DNA from: Rutidosis leptorrhynchoides
Taxonomy: Eukaryota; Streptophyta; Magnoliopsida; Asterales; Asteraceae
Direction of reading: 5' to 3'
DNA length: 64,000 bases
NCBI RefSeq assembly: GCF_046630445.1
Contig: NC_092342.1
Location: forward strand, 83,335,001 to 83,399,000
Below the pieces are notes generated by a model. It saw only the letters and a list, made by a program, of their open reading frames with translations. It was not told where the DNA came from and made no database searches. Positions 51,043-63,283 of this stretch are shown here, in pieces (the stretch's first letter is position 1; each line of letters begins with the position of its first letter). The translations under genes were made by a program, and so were the position numbers.

Positions 51043-53456
51043 CTGTGACATTTCATTACAAAAGCATTATATTAAAATAAACTGTGGAAGTATAATTATA
51101 TTACATTATTATTATCTCTCATCGAATCAAAGCAGTTAAAATAAAATCCGAAAGCACGGGATGATAAGCTACTACGATCGAGAGTTTATATTGGCATTAA
51201 TCAATTTTCAATGATATCACAACAAACTATTGAAGCATTTGCTGAATATTTGTTTAGTTATCTAATATATTTCTGATTTCTGATTTCTGATTTCAAACTA
51301 ACAACAAGAATGTACGTTGCAGAGGGTAAATACAATTTTTCGGAACTTAGAAGTTAAAATTAGAACAAAGATAGCTTGCATTTTGAAAAGATTGTGTACA
51401 TGCTTGTGAATCTTTAAAATGACGAGACAAAGTTTAAAATGAAATTAGACTAGTTGTGTTGAGTAATCCAAATTGTGAATTTAAATGAGTCTCAGTCAAA
51501 CGAGTCTCAATCTGAGTGAACGTAGGTTTAGTAGACAGGTCATGCCTCTTATAGTTGTAGACGCTGAAAAGGGACCTTAGAATCAACCTAACACGATCTA
51601 GAGGCGGAATAACACTAGAACGAGCTTAAACGAATATCTATGGGTTTTCGGGTTCGTACGAGTCAAACCAAGATTAGATCTTGATAAACACGAAGCCTAG
51701 ACTGACATTCTGTGGTATTTGGACATGAAGGTTTGAGAGAGACCGGACCTGGAACTGTTTGTGTGTGTAAAATTAATTAAGTGATTAACCAAATTAGTGG
51801 AGATTAACTTGGCTTAAATATCCCAGATCTTATGTCGGTCGACTGTGGTTGACAGTAGGTCAATTGACTATGTCAGTCGGCCGACTGTCGAGTAACATTA
51901 CACATTACATTTAAACGTTTACATATATATAAAGTAGCAATCGACAATCAACGTTTAACAATATTACAGGTTATTACATGATCGAATAATACATTAACAT
52001 TCATGGAACTAGGGATTACAAATTATGCACTAACAATAGTCCTCAACTAAGGGGACTCCTTTGGAGGATCCTATCTTTTACTGAGGTTTAGTAATTAGTC
52101 TCTTATCGTATTGGACCATGACTCGACTCGATATTCATATGATAGTTCAAAATTTGAATAACCTTGTTTATGCTTCGGAAGATGTAAAAATGCAAGCTAC
52201 CATTCACTAGTTGAGGTAGTTTAAGGGTTCCATTTCAAAAGCTTATTTTATCTGATCCAGTCTAACCTAAAGAAAATGAGTCTCTCTAATGTCGAGTAGG
52301 CTTATTAGAGCATAAAATAGAGTGGGTTGAAGATGTAATTTAGGGATTGTAAGTGGTAATGATATGAGGCTATATGAGTTTTTCCATTTCTCACTTTCAC
52401 ATAGATATTACAATACACACCATAGCCAAAAGCTTTCACAAACATATTGTGAGACCTAGATTTTAGACTAGTTGAGAAAGCTGTGGAATGTAATTCACGT
52501 TAAGATAGTAGAGCAATATGATTGTGTGATTGCATTCTACTTATTGTTTCTGCTTTTTATTATCATCATCAAAGCACCTTAATCTTCATATCATATACAG
52601 ATACATATTTACGCATACAGATGGATACATATTGTTACATCACCATGCATACATATAAACACGAATGGCTTTATTTCTAGGAATTAAATTTGTTATTAGA
52701 GCGAAAGTAGATCATCTACACGATCAAAATCAATCAAATTTGTGTTAATTCATCCATTAAAACAGATAGTTATTTCGACTGAAATTTGACAGTATTAGTT
52801 GGAAAGTGAAAACCAAAGTTGTTGAGATCCTCAGATCGTTCCAGGTTGTTAAAACAAATTGTAAAAGTGCAGGTCGGTTATAATTGATCTAGTGGAACTA
52901 TATAATTCATTAATTTCATCCGAACAACATGATTAATCCAATTCCTAATTTTAAACACAACTTGGCAGGTCTTTGATTTCTGCATATTCGTGAATTAATG
53001 AGTGTTTTGGAACCTGAATTTTATTCATATAAGATCTATAGTAGTGTTGAAACCTTCGAGTATCAGTTTTGGCTTCAGTTTAAGTCGAGTTTGATTGATC
53101 AGAATTGTTCACTGAAATCTTCATCGGAAAATTCATACTCACCGAAAAATTATGTTACAACACAATTCGCACGAATTACATGACTCTCGTACGGAATTCA
53201 AAGCATTTCTGCATGAACTAGATCACTCCTGTACGAAGTTGAAGAGACATTCGTATCGTACTTTCGTACCAAAATTTGAAATATGTAAATGTGTAACGAA
53301 CCACGCTCGAATTAAAACTTAACATTCACACTAAGTTGGAGACTAACGTACGTGTTGAAGACATTCGCATCAACTTACAAGACATTTGTATGAATTGATA
53401 AAAACGTAAGACTCCGATCGTCATTTCTTTTTGAAGAATAAGACAAAAAAGGTTAA
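51043..53456. other. Upstream of exon 2, probably MADS intron 1 (proximal part)
   Basis: No gene or clear repeat end found on either strand. Composition is AT-rich with a few unique GC-richer stretches (51480-51900). The short frame 52998-53183 has no domain. Confidence 0.5.
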
Positions 53457-53757
53457 GGTGTTGTTTGTTTTCCTGTCTACAGACCTTATTATGTCTTATG
53501 TCTGCGCGCCCGCAGGCGTTTTTACCGCAGACAGTTTGTTTTTCTGAAGACATAAGATAAAATTATGTCTTATTATGTTTACAGCCTCGCAGACTTAGAA
53601 ATGTGCTTCTAAGTGCTGCGGACAGAAATAAGTTATGTTGTAGACATAAAAACAAACAGTCTTCATTATTCAGCCTACAGACCTTCAGACCACATCTTCT
53701 TTACAGACATGGTTCGCAGATATTCAGACAAAAACATCTTAAAAAACAAACAGCACC
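53457..53757. mobile_element. Tourist-like (PIF/Harbinger) MITE
   Basis: 301 bp with ends GGTGTTGTTTGTTTT and AAAACAAACAGCACC-type inverted repeat, flanked by the 3 bp duplication TAA (53454-53456 and 53758-53760). TAA/TTA duplications and GG...TGTTTG ends are typical of Tourist MITEs. The minus-strand frame 53326-53553 overlaps its left edge and is not a gene. Confidence 0.8.
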
Positions 53758-55140
53758 TAAATGAAACTAAAAGGATTTAATCTCAGGATGACAAAGGTTG
53801 GCTCACTGGTGCAACGTCAGGACGATTCTTTTGAAGAAGAACGCACGAGACTTCAGAAGCTTTAAAGTCATTTAAACGTTGAACATGAGGTAGCTACTAA
53901 AACTATTAACTCATTGCCTGCCTAAAATAGCATATTGCTTGTTAAAATCAATACCTTAGCTACTCTAATTTCAAAAACGATCTCTAACAAATTAACTAGC
54001 AAATGCTTGTAAAAAAAAAAAGGAGAAAAATTGCTTTGACTTCACACACACAGATTTTTGAACAAGAAAAGTTAACTTTGCTTAAGATCATTAAGGATTT
54101 GAAATTCTAAGACTTCATAATTACTATGTCAACAAAAAGAGTTTTTGAACCAAATTGACAATCTAACAAATAAAAACAAGCTACAACATAATTTGTTTGC
54201 AAGTACGATCATCAGAATCAGAATTACCTTAAAAAATCAAGATCTCGCGTCTTGAAAATGAGTTGCAAACAAAATCTGACGTCTTTAACAAAGTGAAAGT
54301 GTTTTTTAGTGACACATTTAAAACCATCGAGGTATTACAACAACGACTAATTACCTTAAAAGGAAAAGAACACCATTTAAAATCCTAAATGGTGTCAATC
54401 AGACTTACTGCTGATATACCTGACACAATACCCAACATTCATACTTCCACCATTATTCCGGAGGATGAGTCAATTTGCAAACTTAAAATGCAAACACACA
54501 ATCTACAAAACATGTAGATGTACTTGAAAAAGCCAATATTGATTTACAACTCAAATATTCTACATGTAAAGAGAATCAAGTTTCAACTGTTTTTACACCA
54601 ACTCTACGAAACTTGAATATGATCTTTATCTCCCGGATTATGAATAAAGGTTGCTACTAACACCTCAATACCTAAATAGTCCGTCGGTGTACAAGCATCC
54701 CTTGGACCAAACGTGACTTTACCTGACACTATCTTACTTGGTGCTTCCCACGAACCTAAACTGTAGTTAAGCAAGTTATTGTTCCATCAACTATATCGAG
54801 GTTTAAGTTTTCCATGAGATCGAAGTATTCAAAGCGGATTTCAAGTATAACACTGAAGACTAAGAAGCTAACTCCAGTAAAATCTACGATGAACAATGGT
54901 GCTTTTACTCAAACATCAAGAAATCAAACCGACATGGGTTCCAAAGAACATTCCGCACAACATAAGAAATCTAAGAACAACCTGCCGGACATCAGTGAAG
55001 CTAAAAGTTGTGTGTAACTAGTATTTTCACCATGAATTTTAGTTTAAGCCTAAAGTATCAAGTTAGTCCATTGCTTTAAATTCGAGGGTGTTACATATGA
55101 TACGAGACTTATAGCCTCTTGGGGTGAGGGACACACGACT
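53758..55140. other. Degenerate region, no intact gene
   Basis: The plus-strand frame 54814-55017 (KYSKRISSITLKTKKLTPVK) and the poorly conserved text before it look like a decayed retroelement polyprotein, but no domain can be named. Nothing else is supported. Confidence 0.3.
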
Positions 55141-55800
55141 CATACATCTATTTTTTTTTTTTTTAAAGAATAACGAAAGCTTTAGAACAAAAGTCCTTTC
55201 ATCAATGAATGAAAGAAACAAAAAATCGGAACAATATAAAACGTATAGACTCGGAAGTAGAAACCAAACTCCCAAAAACACCTAGCAAACTCTATCTACA
55301 AGCGACCCTATATGAAACCACGACCAAAACTAAAACAACCAACAAAAAGCACCAAACAATGCGCAAAACCGAACAATGAAACGAGAATGAAGAGAAAAAG
55401 TAATCGATCGAGGAGAATACTTTTCAGTCCTTAGGACAAGAATGTTCCAATTTGCCATTTATTGTTTCGCGGTAAAGTTTCTTCCCCGAACGCGAGTTGA
55501 AAGAATAAGATAACACTTTCAAAGACATAATATTAACTAGTGTTGCCAACGAATGAGAGGCAATAGACCGCGTTTCACCAACCCATGGAAAAAACCAACC
55601 TCGTTACCATATGACCCACTTTCTTCGTCTTCATCCTGCAAAGCAAACTCCCCATCTTCCATCGCCTTCTTCTTGTCTTTGACCGTCTTTATATTAACAC
55701 AATACATTTAAGATTTGAGAAACCATCTACGTCGCCACTTAAACCCTTATCTTTTGCCACTTAATATTTGATCCCACTCTAACTTCTATAAAACCATCAC
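55141..55800 (-). mobile_element. LINE 3' tail in antisense
   Basis: A T-run at 55150-55164 followed on the plus strand by AAAGAATAACGAAAGC and CATCAATGAATGAAAG is the reverse of a plant L1 3' end with its poly(A). On minus, 55540-55690 reads open (KDKKKAMEDGEFALQDEDEE) but is too short to assign. The upstream limit is uncertain. Confidence 0.5.
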
Positions 55801-56718
55801 GTGTGTATGGATATTGGGTATTAATTATGTTTTGGTTCGACGTGGGCATCAAAGTGTACATAGAGGAGTTTGTAACAATTCATTCCACATAAATATTAAA
55901 AAATTCCGCAATGATGTTTGTTTGAAACTTGAAGATATTCAATTAGTCCATTACTATAACTTTGGAGGACATTACACTATATGGATATATAATTCTTGGG
56001 CTAACGAGGTATATAGGAAGCTCGCACGTTGTGGCGGGAGGTAATATCTTTTTCAAATATGTAAAAAGAGAAAAAAACTGGTAGATACTATTAACTTGGC
56101 TATTAGCCGATCAAAAGGAGCCATGACATTTTGGTTTTTAGTGTAGTTTTAAATTTGAATTTTGGTTTTAGGATGAGGAAAGGAGCAGATGTTACCTACT
56201 TAATAAAGACAAGTGAAAGAGCGCAGTTTCAACCATTTGCAAGTTATTGTTATTGAGCTATGTGATCATTGGCAGAACTAAAGTAATGAACTAAGCAATA
56301 TCTCCGGATTTATAACAAAATACTCCGTAAATATACTTAAAACCTAGATAACGGAGAACAGGTCGTAATCAAGTAGACGCTAGCAAATGGGAAATCTAAA
56401 AATTATACTTATATGTTCAGTAAATTCTTCTCCAGAAAAAAATAAACTTTTATAACAAAAGAAAATTTATGAAAAGATAAAACCTCCTAAAAATTTTAAA
56501 CCCGAACTACCGAGCAAACTAAAAAACGACAATCAAACAACTCTTACAACTACCACTGCAAATCGAAACAATCCTAAAAAATAAGAAACTAGCTAAAAAC
56601 ATAAAATTGGAGATGAGAATCAATCTAACCAACGGGACAGATGATTAAAAACCATCTACTCTTGTCTAAAACTCAAGCGTCTTTAATAAAAACGTCTAAA
56701 GGCCTCCATTTCCGCGCC
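55801..56718. other. Unassigned region left of the hAT-like MITE
   Basis: One plus-strand frame, 55814-56044 (76 codons, ending GGHYTIWIYNSWANEVYRKL), shows no domain I recognise. The rest is AT-rich with no clear feature. Confidence 0.3.
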
Positions 56719-57172
56719 CAGGGCCGTCTCGCTAATTTCGGAGGCCCTGTTCGAAACTTAAAAAGGGCCCCTATAAATGTTAATTTTTTCAATACATATA
56801 ATATATAATACTATGATAGCGTAATCAATAGAATTAAAAAGTTCAAAACAACCGTTACAAAGTGTTATTCTCAAATAGTTGTCAACTCGTTATAGTTACA
56901 CTATTGTTTATATAAAACCGTAATCCAAACATTTTTGGTAACGAAGTAATTGGTCAACTCTTTATAGTCAATACTCCCATTATATGTTTTTAATACCTAT
57001 AAACGTCAATCTATTAAGTCTTTCTTGTTAGATAATAAAATGCAAGTAAGATATTCCGTTACGATGTACGAATAAATGAATTATTACATAGGTTTTTCAA
57101 AATTTTGTGCCCCTTAAAAATTTGGGGCCCTGTGCGGCTGCACACTTCGCACATGCACCGAAGACACCCCTG
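56719..57172. mobile_element. hAT-like non-autonomous transposon
   Basis: 454 bp with short imperfect inverted ends, CAGGGCCGTCTC and (reverse complement of the right end) CAGGGGTGTCTTC. A perfect 8 bp duplication tccgcgcc flanks it (56711-56718 and 57173-57180), the hAT signature. Subterminal GGGGCCCTGTGCGG-type sequence is present at the right and GGAGGCCCTGTTCG at the left. There is no transposase frame. Confidence 0.85.
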
Positions 57173-57180
57173 TCCGCGCC

Positions 57181-57572
57181 TTCAACCAAATTTTTCTTGA
57201 TCGCCTTCGTCGTCTAATTTTACGTCCCGGATTGCTCCGGATCGGAAGTTGAGATACTCGAATTAATATCACAACCTTTTGAAATTAAGTGTTTTGAAAT
57301 TAAATAGAACTACATGATCAGTACGTAGTAGCATGAGGAAGAAGATGATATTTAGTAAAGTTACAGATTCAACCCTTAGACTATATGTGAATTTACAGAT
57401 TTAGTAAGCAGAAAGTGATATATACGTGTCAACCCCTAAACTTGATACGGTACAAAATTTGCATTATTGACCGTTAACTCTTATAAATAATAAAGTAAAC
57501 AATTTAAATTTGAAAAAGGGGCCTAAATTTATTAATTTATAATTATATAATTTTGTAAGTTATACGCATGAG

Positions 57573-57573
<1 letters not shown>
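57181..57573. other. Unassigned intergenic or intronic DNA
   Basis: No gene, RNA or repeat end recognised. Confidence 0.3.

Positions 57574-57621
<48 letters not shown>
57574..57621. repeat. (TA)n microsatellite left of MITE type 2
   Basis: 24 TA units. Confidence 0.95.
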
Positions 57622-57624
<3 letters not shown>

Positions 57625-58074
57625 GATCCAGTGAGAATTTTTTAGTGTGAGAACTCTAGGAACTCCAAAAAACACCTAAATACACTTAAATTCGAGCAAA
57701 AATACAAAACACGAACGAACAAAAATTTTATAGTCGAGCAAAAAAAAAATTTTTTTTTCGAAAAAAAATGTAGAACCATTTTTTTTTCGAATATCAAAAT
57801 TTTTGTTCGACTACCTATATGTTCTACATTTTTGCGTTCGAATTTAAAAAATGTAGAACACATTTTTTGTTCGAATATCAAATTTTTGTTCGTCCTTCTT
57901 TTTTTTGTTCGACTTTCTCCATTTTTGCTCGACTATCAGGTTTTTTGCTCGTCTGTGTCCTATTTTTTGCTAGAATATGGAGTTTTTTGCTCGAATTTTT
58001 CATTTTTGTTCGAATTTCAGTGTATTTTTGAGTTCTCAGGGTTCTCACACAAAAAAGTTCTCATTTGATCCCTC

Positions 58075-58076
<2 letters not shown>
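57622..58076. mobile_element. Second type of microsatellite-flanked MITE
   Basis: About 455 bp. The left end GAGGATCCAGTGAGAATTTT and the reverse complement of the right end, GAGGGATCAAATGAGAACTT, form an imperfect inverted repeat of about 45 bp that also contains GTGTGAGAAC. The interior is a long fold-back built from TTTTTGTTCGA/TCGAGCAAAAA motifs. TA arrays lie on both sides. It is unrelated in its interior to MITEs A-D, though both start with a GGATC motif. Frames inside (57642-57881, 57819-58068) come from the TTCGA repeats. Confidence 0.75.

Positions 58077-58077
<1 letters not shown>

Positions 58078-58137
<60 letters not shown>
58078..58137. repeat. (TA)n microsatellite right of MITE type 2
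   Basis: About 30 TA units. Confidence 0.95.
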
Positions 58138-58139
<2 letters not shown>

Positions 58140-59837
58140 TGTTTAAAGAGATGTTATTACTGTATAAAATACTTTATTAGAAATGGCTTTTGGAATATTG
58201 ATTGAGAGAATGAAAATTAGTACATTAATATTTTTTGAATAATGGGTTACCCTGGTATACATGCAATACATTGATATTCAAGAATCTATGCTAAATGGAT
58301 TTTTATATATATATTTTTTACATCACTTGCGACTTACTCGTGCACAAGCGGTAATTTTAGAAGAATATATAGTGTCTCGTGCACAAATAGTAAGTTTATA
58401 CTGAAAATGTCTTAAGTAGTACTTGAACCAATGACCTCAGAGTTAGAGGAACTCCTTGATACCCCTAGACCAAAGATCCTTTAATAAACTTTTTTTTTGA
58501 ACGTCGATAACGACATCACTCAGAGGAGACTTAAACACCTTCGCTATCATATGTCACCTACACACACGTTAGGAGGAAACTCAATTCGCAACATCACCCA
58601 CACACACCTTGCGATTGTTTTAATATTCCTTGTTATATACTCTCTTCCAGTCTTCCTCTCTAGTAAATTGTCTGGTATTAAATAAAGTTTCATTATATCA
58701 TTACTTTTAGCACGTAAGACAAAAAGATGAGTAAAAAGGAAGAGGTAAAATTAGAAGTAAACAAAAAATTAGTTTAATAACAACATATTTTTTATATTGT
58801 GCATTTTTTGTCAGAAAAAAATTATTATGGGACTGAGAGAGTACTTGCATTGTCTGATTCCTTCATTTGAGATAAACTATTCTGAGATTTGATGAATTGT
58901 GGAAACTTTGGGAGAACTTGTTGGGCAGAATATTTGTATTATTAAGTTCCATATGCATGGTAGGCATGATATGGTTTGTGGATGACTTATGTTTTAACTA
59001 TGCGCTCACACAGGGGAGGATCTACTTTAGGTCCAGTAGTTGCACGAGACACCACTTTACCTCTCTTCATTTCCCGTGGGATTAGGTGTGTTGTAGTTGA
59101 TGGTGGTGGGATTAGTCCACGACGTCCCTACGTTAAGTTGTGATATTATATGCTTATGCTCTATAGTGAACCTTTGGATTATTAGATGGACTCATAGATG
59201 CTTCTAGGTTATGATATGATTTACGTAGTACAGTTATGTAACGTAGTGAAATTCACACCTAATATTTTAAGGAATCACATGAAGTCATGACCAATGTATT
59301 TTTGTGGTATATACTGCAAGGTATGATATTATTTTGCACTAGAGTTGTTGTGCATTTTGGATACTTTGTTTTGTAGGTTACTCGGTATAAATCAACTGAA
59401 CACTTCGTCACTTCATCTGAAATTTTAATGTTTCATCATTCATTTGACATTGTAATTTGTAAATATTGTTTTTTTCAGTTAACATCCAAACACTCTGAAC
59501 GATTAGTTTAGCAATAATTTCTTCTTCGGCTACATGAATCAGATGAGTATGAAACAAGACATGGAGTTTCCCTAAGTGGACATATTTTTAAGGTTTAAGA
59601 TTTTAAGTTAATATTGAAGATGACAGTTATGGTGGTATTAGACATCATTTATTAATCCTTATATCCTTATATACTAATTTTATATATATAATCAAAAAAG
59701 GGTGGCTTGGAACTAGCTTTGGGAGACATTTACAAGCTTGGATTGGCTTATAGTTTATTATCATTGTCAAACGATTTATTATGAAATTTATTAGTAGGGT
59801 TTAAGCTTTTTAATAGTCATAATTTTTATTTTTTCAA
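58138..59837. other. Unassigned region
   Basis: AT-rich. Small frames at 58497-58685 and 58897-59085 show no domain. A T-run followed by GAACGTCGATAACGACATC at 58490-58515 may be an antisense retroposon tail. No gene supported. Confidence 0.3.
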
Positions 59838-60468
59838 AATAGGCTATATACTAAAAAATAATAATAATATAGGTCACATACTTTCAAAAAATATATCGAT
59901 GTAAATAAAAGGTAACTTGTTACCGGCTAAAGATGTTACCTTTTATTTACATCGATACACTTTTGAAAGTATGTGACCTACACTAGTATTTTTTTGGGTA
60001 TTGTCTACTTTGAAACAAAAAAAATATATATATACTTTTTTTAAAGCTCAATCTACAAAATCGATCAAGGATGATTCTCTCAACAAATTGACTTCAGCTT
60101 AGTGAATCATAACATTAAACAAAGTTTCCTACATCATCAGAATTGATAATCAACAACAAATTCATAGAGTTTGATCTCGAATTCATCATTCACCGAAACC
60201 GTGCCCGATTTGAGCTCCGGATCAATCTGAGAGGTTATAGCGAAATGTAAAAATACAGATGTGATCGAAGTCTCTTCGTGAAACTATCTGTAAAATTACA
60301 GATCTTAAATCGAAGAAATGAATCCGATTTTTGAAGTCAAAGTTTCGGAAAAAAAGTCAAACGAACTACCTTACAGGTCAACAAGCTAAGTTGGTTTACA
60401 TTAACACATTTTTTCAAAGTTTATGGACTACACTGGTATTTTTCTAGGTATATAGCCTACATTGGAAC
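59838..60468. mobile_element. Fold-back / MITE-like element with three arms
   Basis: A strong hairpin, 59871-59916 pairing with 59935-59979 around an 18 base loop, starts with AGGTCACATACTTTCAAAA. A third, more diverged arm in the orientation of the second lies at 60397-60468. Outer ends AAAATAGGCTATATAC and (reverse complement) ATGTAGGCTATATACC are inverted repeats. No coding frame and no clear target duplication. Confidence 0.6.
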
Positions 60469-61540
60469 AAAAAAAAAAAATATAGCTACTAAGTAGTCTT
60501 AACCCTAATTAGTATTTACGACGTTACATTTCCTAATTCGAATGGGGTGTTAGAAGATACTTGTTGGAAGACTTAAACCACTCACTTCTGTGGTCGCACT
60601 CATAATATTTTATGAGAGCGTCGTTGGCAGCAACCCGCTTTTGACCAACCACTCTTCCCCGCCCTCATTTTCGTCGTGTTATAAGATAATTTGGTTCGTC
60701 TAATGCAGCCTCATTTTTGTCGGTTGAGGAAGCTCAACAAAAGCTTGTTAATTCCATAATAGCTAACCAAAGAACTGCGAATAAGTTATACGAGGAAATT
60801 GAGACGGACATAACTTGCTAGTATGCGTATGATGTATGAAGTCTTCAAGATTCTCTCCAAATCGCTATCAGTGACTTGTCTCCCGATGAATATATAATGA
60901 TGTTGAAAGATTGAGAAAATCAAATGCCGATATGCTCTGGAAGTTACGAGATTTGTCCATCGAAGAAGACTAGTTGTATCATTTATTTAAATTTCTCGTT
61001 TTTGAACTATATTATGTATTAAAGTATTTATTTAATGTAAGTTTTAGTTTAAATTTAATTTAGTCCTATATAAATTAATGAAAGTATTTTCATTTTAAGA
61101 CGAAATATTTGTTGAAATTAAATAATATAGTGAGCGTCAGTTGTTTTGATGAAGTGTGTTATGTTTACGTTATGGATGACAACGGTGTAAGGGTTCAAAC
61201 CAAAGTTTCACATATGTCATGAGACAAAACAAATGTATGTATATAAATATAAAAGGAACTTCGTCTACTACCAATTGATTTTTGAAAAGAAGAGACCCTT
61301 AGGCTTATTATAGTGTAGAACATATTATTAGGTTATCGATCCTTTCAAAGGGTTCAATTCACATTCAATTCTTGAAAGAAGTATGAGGTGACACCTATGT
61401 TGTAGTCAATATTCAAGTTGTGTATTCTTTCGGTTGCCAAAATTTAATGACCAAATCTCCCAACAAAGTGCAAAACTCTATTCATGTTTAATAAGTTGAT
61501 CATTATGCTCCAATTTTATGGGAAGATAAAGAATATAATT

Positions 61541-61845
61541 GTGCTACAAGTCATTATTTATAAGTAACTGTCATTATTTATAAGTAACTGTGTTATTAAC
61601 TTTTTGACATTTTTAGGTGTTATTGAATTTTCTTTTTTGATGTTTTTGACACTTTTAGGTGTTATTGATTTTTTTTTTTTTTGATATTTTTAAGTGTCAA
61701 TTTTTTTTTCTTTGGCAATGGTGTCAAATATTTTGTAACACTTGTAAAAGTCAAAAACTTTTTAAGTTAGTCACGTCTTAAAGTGTCAGAAATAATAAAA
61801 ACTTCAAAAGTGAAACCTTTTTTTTTTTTTTTTTTTTTTGTAGTG
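61541..61845. mobile_element. Possible CACTA-type end
   Basis: The right end reads TTTTTGTAGTG, the reverse of CACTACAAAAA, the start of CACTA transposon ends. Several copies of a GACACTTTTA-like motif in both orientations lie inside, as in subterminal repeats. The left end GTGCTACAAG is only a weak match and no 3 bp duplication was found. Confidence 0.3.
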
Positions 61846-63243
61846 GCTTCTAAGACCTAATGTTGTATTGAGTGCATGTATCTTCTTTAGTCTTCTTATT
61901 TGTCTATATACATAGAACAAATGGTAACGAAACTTCTTCATTGAAGAGTAGTGAACATAAGAAGAATAACTAATGCATGTCTAGAGAGGTCACATACACC
62001 TAATGAAAGGCGGATACGTACGTCTTATAGTAATCAGAACAAGACAAAACCGGTGGAACGAAAGGAAAGAAAGGCGAGCGAAAACACGTCAAGATGAACC
62101 GAATTTGAGGCGAAAGAAAGGCGACTGCATTCCGTAGACCGATCCCTGGATTCCACCAACGATCGAATCAATAAATTTAAATCATAGTATGAAGAAGAAA
62201 GGCCGTTTGGGTTGCTATAAAATCCTAAATACATACTCCTTAAAAAGTTACAATAATTAAGGATCTGGAAAACCATTTTATTAGAAGGGGATGGGTCCCA
62301 GAATAAGTTAGGAGATACACTGACACATGAATAAGCTTAACCTGAAAACATTAAGCTAGATAAAGATTTGTGGTGGGTCCACTTTCTTATATAATCTTCC
62401 TCTTTGTATTTTCCACATTAAAATACAAAAAGCTTAGGATGATATGGAACTAAGAAGGAAGACTAGATGAAGACAAGGTGCAACAGTAGTACTAATTGTA
62501 TTCAAGTTCTCAATTAGTCAACAACTTAAGAGATGACCTTGATGAATGATCTTGTTTAGATATGGAGTAAATAAAAAATATGCAGCTAAATCGAAATTAT
62601 GATAAATAAAAAATATGGAGTAAATCCTAACAACCCATTTTATCTCATCTTCTACATATAAATTAAAACTTATTGATTTCTAGTTGAACTCACAACAATA
62701 AGTTACTAATGTGTTGGTTAATCTCATCTATCATTTGTTTTGTATATATTAATATGTTATTATGTTAAATGTTAAATCTAATATCTACAGATTGCATATT
62801 TAAAAACATGTATGTATGCAAAGCAGAAAATTAAACACACTTACAAAATGCTTAATTAAACAGAAATCTTAAATCCCATTAATAGTGAAAACATTAAACT
62901 AATTAATTTAGGTTTACTAATTAAATTGATTATAGATTATAGATTAAACCTTTAGTTGAGTTTAATGAGCAAAGAAATATATGCAGCCAAGATACGGCCA
63001 AGATAATGTACTCTTATGTACATAGATTCTAAAAGTATTAATTAACGACGTGGATTTTATAATTCAATTATTAGATTCTATATACTACAGTCGAGATGTG
63101 ATTGATCATTATTCTGTTGTCTGAATTTAACCAAAAAAATGGACAGAAAATTGATGATATGCAAGAACAAGGTTAATTTCGGAAGATCGGTTCAGGTAAC
63201 ACCCTTTGATCGAGCTAATACCCAAACTATATGAACGCACACA

Positions 63244-63283
63244 ATCATATCATATCATATCATATCATATCATATCATCATCA
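63244..63283. repeat. (ATATC)n pentanucleotide repeat
   Basis: About seven TATCA units followed by a short ATC run. Confidence 0.9.

Noticed and set aside
57819..58068. Phe/Val-rich plus-strand frames resembling a membrane protein
   Set aside because: They arise from TTTTTGTTCGA repeats inside the TA-flanked MITE and have no homologue I recognise.
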